Of a stretch of 64,000 bases of DNA, positions 55,970 through 64,000 are shown in pieces (the stretch's first letter is position 1; each line of letters starts with the position of its first letter). The stretch lies in the NCBI GenBank assembly GCA_014529385.2, contig CM043959.1, positions 61,393,753 through 61,457,752 on the forward strand, written 5' to 3'. Both the position numbers and the translations under genes were made by a program. The notes beneath the pieces are model-generated. The model was not told where the DNA came from. It saw nothing but the letters and a program-made list of their open reading frames with translations, and did not search any database. The stretch is from Adiantum capillus-veneris (taxonomy: Eukaryota; Streptophyta; Polypodiopsida; Polypodiales; Pteridaceae).

Positions 55970-57029
55970 TCAGATCGAGGCTTGGGGCAGCATTGCAGGA
56001 AGCGAGAGTCACCTTCTCATATTGGAGTGAGATTCGACAGGGCACCGACCTGCTTGGTGTTCTCAAAATTTCATTCTGAGGTCATCTCGGCCACCGTTCG
56101 ACTACGACAAAGTTCTGCGCAGGCCATTTTCGACTACGTGGTCTTGGCGGGTGCAGATCCGCCGACTCTACAAATTTGGGGTTTTGGCCTACGACTGCAG
56201 GTACTGAGGATATCTGCACTTCCAAAGTGCTGATTTGTGGTTGTCTACACATCAAAGGACGGCGCACAGTTCTTGGAGGCGTGTCCTATACGACATGGGC
56301 GCATCTACACACAGACAATAGGCGACATCCACTAGTTTATCAGGTAGCTTGTGTATGTTGCTTGATATTCCAGATTTCATCCTGACATTGCATGTACTTC
56401 CACATGGGATGTATTTTCAGAGATGATGTATGTCGGTTGAGGGTTTGTTGGCTGTGAGTCACGTAGCAAACAACCGCCGCAGTGGTTACAGCATACAGTG
56501 GGAAATTTGTGGATGTATGACTTTGTGGGAAGTCTATGTACTGTCAGATTTACTGCAGCCTTTGTTGAGGTTCGAGTGAGGTTTTATTGAGCTTGGGGAT
56601 TCTCGAATGTTGAGATCCTTTCGGTGATACAAGTCTTGGAGCGATCCCTTGAGCACCCTTAGATAGGCAGCTAGGATGTATTGACTGTAAGTTAGCCAGT
56701 TGGGATTGCATCTTTGCTTTTCTTTCGTTAAGGCACTGTCACAGTCTATGCTTACAGGACAGTGACAAGACAGTGAGAGATAGTACAGGTGCAGGATAGG
56801 TTTACCCGCAACTTACAGTGTTAGAGACACAATGTTTTTTGAGCTGTTTTTTGTCTGTTTTTTAGTACACCAGAGCCATTTTACAAAGGAGACTTTGTCA
56901 AAAATTTTGCAGAATCTGAAGCTTTCTTGGTTCATTGAACAGGTTGATATTGATTCAGAGGTCAGTTTATAGGGGAAACTCTGCCGAATTTTTCCCAGGA
57001 AAGTAAACTACTGTGAAGCGTAGCTATGG
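55970..57029 (+). other. Leader of element G
   Basis: Non-coding stretch of about 1.06 kb between primer site and gag; longer than the leaders of the other copia elements here. No gene seen. Confidence 0.5.
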
Positions 57030-57974
57030 TTGGGATCACAGGACACTGCTCTTTGCAATATCAAGAAGCTGGATGGAACCAATTTCCCACTGTGGAAGAA
57101 GCAGATTTGGCACGTGTTGGTACAAAAGAAGCAGATAAAACCTCTAAAGCTCAAGGGGATAAAGCCAGAAGATATGGACGAAGATGAATGGAGTGAAATG
57201 GATGAATTGGCACTTTCTACCATTATGCTGACTTTGGCAGAAAGCGTTTACTTCAATGTAGCATACGAGGTGTCGTCTTATGAAGCATGGACAAAGCTGA
57301 GTGATCTTTATGAGAAGCAGAGTGCAGCTTCACAGGTATACTAGCTTAAGAAGCTTGTTGACTTGAAGATGAAAGAAGGGACACCTATATCCAATCATCT
57401 AAATGAATTCAACACCATCTACAGTCAGTTGTCAGCTCAAGGTGTCAAGTTTGATGAACCTATTAGAGCTATGTTCCTGTTGATCACATTGTCGGAAAGT
57501 TGGGACACTTTTTGCACAGCTTTGAGTAATTCTGCACCTCCAAATGGTTTGACCATAGGAGGTGTAGAAGGCAATCTTCTTACAGAAGAAACCAATATAA
57601 AGACAATGGACAAAGGCAAAGGAATAGCCTTAGTTGTCAGGGGAAGGACCAAAGAAAAGGACAAAGGTGGAAAGAGGAACCAGTCTCATAGCAAGTCCCG
57701 CAATGCTAAAGGCAAGAGTGACATAGAATGCTACCATTGTGGCAAGAAGGGTCACATGAAAAGAGACTGCAGAGAATGGAAAGCAGAAAAAGGCAAAGAG
57801 AAAGCTGAAGACCATGGTGAGAAGAACAAGTCCTTAGTGAAGATTCAAGAAATAAATGTGACAAACACTGTTGCAGAGGATGACAGTCTAGTGTCAGGAG
57901 ACATCTACTTCTTGAAGAATACAATGGGCTCAGCTCTTCTCACAGCATCTGATGGAAATGCACTGAGTGACTAG
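57030..57974 (+). pseudogene. Copia gag with zinc knuckle (element G)
   Basis: Starts MGSQDTALCNIKKLDGTNFP. Gag helices with SAASQVY, then TAG 57342-57344, then LKKLVDLKMKEGTPISNHLN and LLITLSESWDTFCTAL in the same frame. The knuckle CYHCGKKGHMKRDC (about 57733) is complete and followed by a Lys/Glu-rich tail. A TAG at 57972-57974 ends it just before the protease. Confidence 0.85.
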
Positions 57975-58493
57975 ATTATAGACTCAAGGGCATCACTTCA
58001 TGTGTCTCCAAACAAGGAGTGGTTTACCTCTTATGTGACCGCTAAAGATCATGTTCGGCTAGGCAATGGGCAGAAATGTGAGATCTTAGGTGTTGGAGAT
58101 GTTCAATCGAAGTTTTGAGAATGGATCTTCTTTCACGCTGAAGAATGTGAGACATGTTCCCGCAATTACAAAGAGCTTGATCAGCACAGGTTTACTTGAT
58201 GATGCTGGCTACGTCACCACTTTTGCACAGAACATGTGGAAGATATCCAAGGGTTCTATGACAGTAGAACATGGAGTAATGTGTGGAGGACTTTACATGA
58301 TTTATGTATCAAATCTCTCTAAAAATGTAATCAATGTAACTGAGCAGCTGAACGTTTCTTTGTGGCATAGCCGGCTAGGACATATGTCCAAGAAGGGAAT
58401 GGAAATCTTGTCTCATTCTGGTTATTTGCCTGCCTTTTCATTTTATGATTTTGAATTCTGTGAACATTGTCTGTATGGTAAGCAAACACAGTA
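57975..58493 (+). pseudogene. Copia protease and pre-integrase region (element G)
   Basis: Protease IIDSRASLHVSPNKEWF (Arg where D-S-G is usual). A frame change near 58090 leads to LKNVRHVPAITKSLISTG and the HHCC part LWHSRLGHMSKKGME and CEHCLYGKQ. It stops at TAG 58492-58494. Confidence 0.8.
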
Positions 58494-59217
58494 GCCACAT
58501 AAGCATAGAAGAGATATACAATTGGCACTTGTTCATAGTGATTTGTGGACCTATGCCTAACCTATCTCTAGGAGGAGCTTCTTACTTTATGACATTTATA
58601 GATGATTACTCGGGGAAATTATGGGTTAACTTTCTCAAGCACAAGGATGAAGCGTTTAGTGTTTTCAAAACGTTTGTGACACTTGTGGAGAATCAGAGTG
58701 GCAAGAATCTTAAATGCTTACGCACTGAGAATGGTGGAGAGTATGTTTCAAAGGCCTTTCACGACTTTTGTGAGTCAAAAGGTATAAAACGTGAACTTAC
58801 TACTCCTTACAATCCTCCTCAAAATGGTGTTGCTGAGAGGATCAATAGGACCATACAAGAGAAGGTCAGAATTATGTTGTCTAATGCACAGCTGCCAAAT
58901 GGGTTTTGGGCTGAAGCTGTATCAACAACTGTTCATCTTATAAATAGATCTCATAGCAAGGTTTTACAGAAGTATTCAGTGGCAAAGATGTTTTGGTCAG
59001 GCAAGGTGCCCTCATACAAGCATCTCAGATCTTTGGTGGTGAGGCATATACTCATGTTCCAAAGGAATTTAGGAACAAACTTGAGCCAAAGAGTAGAAAG
59101 TGCATCTTTCTAGGCTATGGTATTTCTGGTGAGATGGGGTACAGACTTTGGGATCCCGAATCCAGAAAGGTTAACTTTGGGATCCCGAATCCAGAAAGGT
59201 TAACTGGGCAATGATGT
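58494..59217 (+). pseudogene. Copia integrase (element G)
   Basis: LVHSDLW lies just after the stop in one frame; the core continues in another with ASYFMTFIDDYSGKLWV, LRTENGGEY (Glu for the second catalytic Asp) and PPQNGVAERINRTI. A frame change near 59020 gives the C-terminal block EAYTHVPKEFRNKLEPK and IFLGYGISGEMGYRLW. A 29-bp tandem duplication lies at about 59147-59204. RT and everything after it are missing; similarity fades by about 59390. Confidence 0.85.
59147..59204 (+). repeat. 29-bp tandem duplication in element G
   Basis: TTGGGATCCCGAATCCAGAA plus AGGTTAACT occurs twice in a row (starting about 59148 and 59177). Only one copy fits the integrase frame. Confidence 0.8.
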
Positions 59218-59399
59218 TCACTTTAATGAAGCCAAATATCATTCTAAACCAGAGAGGGTTGAGGAGATTAGAAGAGTTATCTTCCAAGAAGATGGACCTG
59301 CACATGCAAGACAAGGGAAAATCTCACACAATAGATGAGGATTTTCTTGTTGGTCAAGAAGATGGCTTGATAGATAGAGCAAGTTGGAAAGAGAAAAGA

Positions 59400-59786
59400 G
59401 TCATCCTTTGGGCTAAAAATAGATCTACAAAACTTTGTAATGGAGTGGTATTGGTGGTTCACCCATATGAGGCTATAAATTGTAATGAACTAGGTGAGAG
59501 TAGCTTGGGTGTCATTGTGGAAGGGTTGATGCATCCACATCAAAGTGATATTTAAAGTTTGAATTTGGTAAGCTGGCCTATTAGGCAACTCAAGTTTGAG
59601 AATGGTGAGCCCTTGATCAAAGACACGGGATCTTCTTCTACCATTGAGGGTATTCAAAATCCCCTCATGGAAGAAATGGGAGATTCCGTTGACAACTTAT
59701 ATGCTTCCAGTGATGAGTATGAGGATGATGGCATAGATAACAACATTGAACTGGTTTTGAAGAAGGTATCACGAGTACAGAACTAG
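59400..59786 (+). pseudogene. Coding remnant of unknown function upstream of the DUF7869-type gene
   Basis: An open stretch with NGVVLVVHPYEAINCNELGE ends at 59553-59555. In another frame NLVSWPIRQLKFENGEPLIK and an acidic SSDEYEDDGIDNNIEL segment follow (59559-59786). No domain recognised. It does not resemble copia RT, so it probably belongs to the older sequence into which element G inserted. Confidence 0.35.
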
Positions 59787-60018
59787 GTCTTCTTCTTCAT
59801 ACTCAAAATGATAGAGAGAAATATTCCATTGCCGGTGACTATGATATCAGAGATGGGACATGTAAGAAAAGGATTTAGGTACATAGAGTTAGGTCTAGAA
59901 AAAAACTGGTAATGCTCATGCTTTCAAAAAACAATGTGATGCTAAAAACATTGTCAAAGTTGCAACAATTTATTATGGTGAGATGTGATGCTGTCATATT
60001 GGAAACAAATCCAAAATC

Positions 60019-61450
60019 ATGCAAGCGAGGGTAGACTTTTGGGGACAAAACTACACTAGCCAATTCACATCTTCATTGGATTGTATGAGCATGGCTTATA
60101 TAAAAGATCAAGAAGCAAAATCCTTTGAGTTTAATTTTGATGGAAAGAAGGTATGTAATAAATCATGGTATGTAATGCATGGAATAGTAAAGTCAACATT
60201 TTACAGGTCGTGTAAGAAATTCTTCGATGGAGCATGCAATGGAAATCATGGAAACACTGGAATAATAAGGAAGATCTTGACACATGTTGAGATGGCAAAA
60301 GCACTCATACAGGGCTTCATAGATAACAATGGAGATCAGATGCCACATAAGTCAAGGACAACCATGCATGGCACTCGGGAAACTCAACGTGTTCTACCAA
60401 CGATGTACAAACAAGTGGACATTTTGCAGGAAGTAAATGACACACTTTTTACAATGGAATACAAAACATTGTCATAGCCAACATTCTCAAGGTTGTGGAA
60501 TATAGTCTTCAAGACAGTCACTTTATCAAAATCAAGCACATTCTCTAGATGTGACATTTGCACATCAATAAAGGTCAAGCTAAAGTCTACCAAAAATCAA
60601 GTGGAGCGTGCTAGATACATGGCAAAGAGGAGAGCACACATGTTGCAACAAATGAGCTATAGAAATCTGTACTATGCTTGGAGAAGCTCTTCAAAAATGA
60701 ATCCAACCAAGTTGTGCATTATACATGACAAGATGGACCAGAGTAAGACTGCTATACCACAAATTAAACCAGTTCCAAAATCTCTCAATGGAGTTGAGAG
60801 GCTTCCAGTATCCTTTATAGGAATGTTCACTCATGGACATGGACAAACAACTTATGGTCACTTTTCATTGGGATTATTACCGCGTGATCCCAACTTCACA
60901 ATTGCATCTCTCTCCAAATGTCGATAAACACATGATTGGTGACTTGAGCTTAGAAAACTCAAGTGTAGAAGCATGAACAAATCTTTTTGATTGTGTTTTG
61001 TCTACCACTTCTCTCTAGCACTATATGAAAGTGCTTAAGGAGAAAAACCAGTATTGCAACGAATAGAGTGCTCATAATGAAGAGGTAGAGACTGATCTAA
61101 TCACAAATGTGAATGTGGACACTGAGAATTTTTCATCTAGACAGAGAAAGTATTGTCCAAGGATTCAATCAATCAAGTTTGCTACTAATGCACATGTATA
61201 GGAGGATGGCAATGTATTTGGGTTCAAGAGCTTGCCAAGAGCATTGTTGTTGAAACTTGACAATTGTGTTTCAAAAAATAAGAATCAATATGTGTTTGCA
61301 TACCTATCACTGTTGGTTGCACGAGGAGTATTTTTGACACAGTGCACCTTGGCTTTCTTATAGTTGGTCACACTCATGAAGACATTGATGCATTCTTCAG
61401 TCGCTTTTTGAGAAGCTTAGAAAACAAGCCATTTTTACATTTCCACATTT
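60019..61450 (+). pseudogene. DUF7869-type (transposase-like) gene, N-terminal and central part
   Basis: 152 codons (60019-60477) with KKVCNKSWYVMHGIVKSTFY end at TAG 60475-60477, and the same frame continues to 60927. Central motifs: RCDICTSIKVKLKSTKNQ (zinc-ribbon-like Cys pair), HMLQQMSYRNLYYAW, LCIIHDKMDQSKTAIPQIK, GMFTHGHGQTTYGHFSLGLL and PRDPNFTIASL. After several stops, LKLDNCVSKNKNQYVFAYLS (about 61250) and, one frame over, FLIVGHTHEDIDAFFSRFLR (about 61360) complete the hallmark of DUF7869 proteins. These are found in mobile-element contexts in plants and animals. The Asp/His motifs suggest a nuclease or transposase; that is inference. Confidence 0.65.
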
Positions 61451-61451
61451 T

Positions 61452-62407
61452 ATGAAGATCTTCAATGAGTTTGTTAGCATGCATCCAAAACCTTTTCTTC
61501 TACAAAAGGTGGCAGACTCTAAAGGATTTGTAAAGAAGTTCTTACATGATGGAGCAGATAGCTTAGTGGGTCATTCAAAGACATTGCAATCTAGGTTCTA
61601 TATGAGTGATGGAATACCTTTGATGCAGTACAAAGTACACCCTAAAAATGTGGATTGGTTGCCCAAAAATGGTATAGAGTTATGGAAGAGAAATGACCAA
61701 GGAGGATCCAGCCTTCCTGAAGGTGTTCCAAAAGTATTACCACCCTTTGAGTATGTTAAAGATAGTGATAAAGTTATGGAAGGATTAAAGAAGTATGTTA
61801 GTTGGTGGAAAGAGCACTTGCAAGAGAAAGGAGAGGAAAGTGAGTAGGTGGATCAACGTAGTTCTTATGTACTGGGAGAATCTCATGCAAGCTATGCAAA
61901 ACCCTAGAGAAAGTGGAAACACTTTATTTGATGACTTATGGCCAAGCAGTATATGTGAACATTATCATCCTCTTGAAGTTTCCATTGGAAGATGGTCTAG
62001 ATGAAGTACTTGACGTAATCAAGGGCCACTATTGTGGTCCAATGCGCAACAACCCTGTTGAGGAGTTCAACCCAACTCTTGATGTGGAAAAGGGAAACTT
62101 TGTACTTGTGCAACCTTGTGATGAAAATTACCCAGTTTGGTTAGGAGTGGCAACAATAGATTATGATCAGAACAATGTCTCAGCAACCTACCTTCAAGTG
62201 AATATACAATATTGGGCACCAATTTCAAAGAAGAAGAATGCAAGTGATGTGGAGGTTTACAAGGATTGTTGGAGCAAGTATTGGAGAGACAACATCAATG
62301 ATCCTCAATGCTGGGAAGACACTAGCTACATCATTTGGGCATGGAAGCCCAAGGGTGGACGAATTCCTGAGAAAATCAAGATTCCAAAGGCAATAATCCT
62401 TAATTAA
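61452..62407 (+). pseudogene. DUF7869-type gene, C-terminal part
   Basis: 131 open codons (61452-61847) starting in MKIFNEFVSMHPKPFLL and running through SRFYMSDGIPLMQYK. After a frame change near 61850, a second open stretch (61913-62407) contains NFVLVQPCDENYPVWLGVAT, VNIQYWAPISKKKNASD and YIIWAWKPKGGRIPEK. The 'V-x-P..YP-W-L-G..V...Y-W.P' pattern is the usual tail of this family. It ends at TAA 62405-62407, probably the natural stop. With the upstream part it makes one gene of at least 2.4 kb, broken about ten times. Confidence 0.6.
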
Positions 62408-62720
62408 GGCCAAATTGAAGAGAGTCAGTTTAAACTTGATGAACATGAGGCACTATCAAATGTCAATGAAACGAAGAGGATTGATTGCTTAGCGTTGGCC
62501 TTTCACCTTTGTAATCTTCTAGCAATGGTTCAAATTAGTCTGCCCATAGCTAAGGTCATTATCAACATTGATATTGGCATCCCACCTTTGTAATCTTCAA
62601 GAAATCTTATTCAATATGAATGGTGTTTGTTTCAATTTAGTCACTCAAGTTTTTCTTGCAGCTTACATTTTAATTGTTTTATCAAATGAAGCATGTGTTG
62701 GAAGAAAATTATGTTCTGGG
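62408..62720 (+). other. Possible 3' flank of the DUF7869-type gene
   Basis: CACCTTTGTAATCTTC occurs twice (62508 and 62584) within a roughly 76-bp near-repeat; no coding region. Confidence 0.4.
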
Positions 62721-62723
62721 TGC

Positions 62724-62725
<2 letters not shown>

Positions 62726-62768
<43 letters not shown>
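62726..62768. repeat. GT microsatellite, about 43 bp
   Basis: Uninterrupted GT run after GTGCGTGA. Confidence 0.95.
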
Positions 62769-62771
<3 letters not shown>

Positions 62772-62979
62772 TTGTAAACTATCATGTGCAAAAACACTCT
62801 AGTGTATAATAGGGTTGTTGAAAACGGACCATATTGGATCTTGGAGACTCATAAGCATCCATTAAAAAATTGTAGCACGGTTTTTATATATGCAACAAAC
62901 TAGTACAATGCAACCTTAACTCAAGCCCATGAGACACAAATAATCGTCCCAAATTTGTGAAGTTTTCCCTATTTTCCTA

Positions 62980-63175
62980 AATATGTGTTGTAGAGATCTT
63001 TTGTTGGCACTTTCTTTGATGAAAGTATTGTCTTCTCCAAGGATGAGGCAGAACATAGAGAACATCTGCTACAGGTCTTTCAGGCATTGCGGGATCACAA
63101 GTTAGTGATTAATGCAAAGAAGAGTGAATTTTTCTTATCAGAGATACAATTTTTGGAACACATCATCTCAGTTAC
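62980..63175 (+). pseudogene. Ty3/gypsy reverse transcriptase scrap
   Basis: Encodes FFDESIVFSKDEAEHREHLL, then VFQALRDHKLVINAKKSEFF and EIQFLEHIIS. This is the segment just after the catalytic box of gypsy RT; the Y-x-D-D box itself is lost at the left edge. Only about 60 codons remain, with no partner domains nearby. Confidence 0.75.
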
Positions 63176-63327
63176 GGTTGCACTTATTCGACCAAATAAT
63201 GCAATTTATACCGAATAAATCATCATTATTTGTGTATTCTCGTATAATATGTGGTATTTTTGAATAATTTCTATTCTTTTGATCGATAGCGTATCGATCA
63301 ATAGTCTCAATCGAAACTATATTGATC

Positions 63328-63361
63328 GACACTATATCGCTTTTGATGCCGATATAGTGTC
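63328..63361. repeat. Perfect 12-bp-arm inverted repeat
   Basis: GACACTATATCG and CGATATAGTGTC separated by ten bases, within a 150-bp patch rich in ATCGATC-type palindromes (63270-63390). Confidence 0.75.
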
Positions 63362-63432
63362 AAAAGACTATCGATCGATACAGTAGTCCATTAAAAATAA
63401 ATTCTTCATTCTTTGATATGTTTTTGATCGAG

Positions 63433-63433
63433 A

Positions 63434-63507
<74 letters not shown>
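63433..63507. repeat. CT microsatellite, about 75 bp
   Basis: CT run with one early TTT interruption. The open stretches across it are artefacts. Confidence 0.95.
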
Positions 63508-63509
<2 letters not shown>

Positions 63510-63710
63510 CGACACTGACAACTCCTACATTTTCTCGAACAAATCTTGTAGTGTGCGTACCCAATTTTGTGGCACAACAGCTACACCTCGATTTCTATGA
63601 TCTTCTTCGTGCATAGCCTCCCTTGGACTCTGCCATTGAACATGGGCCATCATTTCGTAGCCCGACACACCCTAATCTATCTTCTTTTTTATATTTCTTC
63701 TCTTTGATCA

Positions 63711-63993
63711 TGCAATCTCTAACGCACCATTGTAATTATCTGGACTCTCGAAATCAACCTTTTGTCTCACCTTAGGGTGCAGACACGCCATGAATTTGTC
63801 TAGCTTAAAGTAGTCTCCATTAGCCAATTGCATGGCTGTCGCTAATTCTTCCCAACACTCTTCAAAATGACCCAAAAACAAATTAAACTCTTTACTTACA
63901 TCTTGCTTAAGCGCCTTCAGCTTCGCATCTATCTCGGCAGCTGGGGACGCCTCCTTGCAAAATTCGTGAAGAAACCTCGCTCGTAGAGCCAGT
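63711..63993 (-). pseudogene. Ty3/gypsy gag fragment at right edge
   Basis: About 94 open codons on the minus strand between two stops, without a usable ATG. Sequence features: RARFLHEFCKEASPAAEIDA, FNLFLGHFEECWEELATAMQ and FKLDKFMACLHPKVRQKVDF, ending NYNGALEIA. The spacing of 'F...F..CW..L', 'F.L..F...L.P.VR..V' and 'Y..AL..A' is that of a retrotransposon gag domain. It may continue beyond the window. Confidence 0.6.
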
Positions 63994-64000
63994 CATGCTT

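Noticed and set aside
63368-63600. Open frames over the CT run near 63.4 kb
   Set aside because: Low-complexity artefacts of the microsatellite.

Overview
This window reads as nuclear DNA of a land plant, in a stretch built almost entirely from transposable elements and their decayed remains. Evidence for a plant: Ty1/copia elements with the plant-type primer binding site TGGTATCAGAGC (initiator tRNA-Met), Ty3/gypsy remnants, En/Spm-like transposase pieces, exons bounded by GT-AG introns, and long GA/CT and GT microsatellites. There are no bacterial operons, ribosome binding sites or CRISPR arrays, and I recognised no tRNA or rRNA gene. The species cannot be read from the sequence. Several domain types (DUF7869-like, ParB-like, degenerate kinase) would fit a fern, lycophyte or bryophyte, but that is inference. 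I see no gene I would call an intact host housekeeping gene.

Layout. 0-1.3 kb: remnant of an En/Spm-like transposase gene and small repeats. 1.3-4.3 kb: minus-strand copia polyprotein (element 1), one frame broken by stop codons. 5.0-22.15 kb: plus-strand tandem array of one copia family (family A). It has a 3' fragment, an LTR (5584-6389), body A1, a truncated LTR (11240-11746), body A2 and an LTR (21359-22148). Body A1 is interrupted by a 1340-bp terminal-inverted-repeat element (6926-8265). Body A2 is interrupted by a young copia element C (12884-18350; identical 141-bp LTRs; target duplication ATAAT). 22.15-27.9 kb: minus-strand gypsy remnant F. 27.93-40.17 kb: copia element D, a sibling of C on the minus strand (target duplication TTTTG). 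D carries a gypsy element E (28685-35355, duplication CTGGT) and a solo LTR (38263-38584, duplication ATATT). E has gag but no pol, and its gag frame runs on into a tail with a predicted membrane segment.

40.2-42.3 kb is a decayed tandem array with GT/GA microsatellites. 43.9-46.3 kb holds minus-strand pseudogenes, one of them protein-kinase-like. 47.7-48.6 kb holds long microsatellites. 49.8-51.3 kb is a minus-strand broken gene with a ParB-like motif and GT-AG introns. 51.4-53.2 and 53.9-55.4 kb are two minisatellite arrays sharing a palindromic core; part of the first alternates as 87-bp A/B units. 55.5-55.8 kb is a well-bounded transposase-type exon on the plus strand, followed by a 3'-truncated copia element G (to about 59.4 kb) and then a broken DUF7869-type gene (60.0-62.4 kb). 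The right end has a gypsy RT scrap, a 12-bp-arm hairpin, a CT microsatellite and a gypsy gag scrap.

How it fits together. Nesting gives a relative order: C is younger than A2, and E and the solo LTR are younger than D. Many stops fit C-to-T change on one strand or the other, as expected of methylated, silenced plant repeats. The most unusual items are the gag-plus-membrane-tail element E, the palindromic minisatellites, the 1340-bp inverted-repeat element, and the cluster of DUF7869, transposase-exon, ParB-like and kinase-like pseudogenes between 44 and 62 kb, which might be debris of one large DNA transposon. All readings were made by eye.
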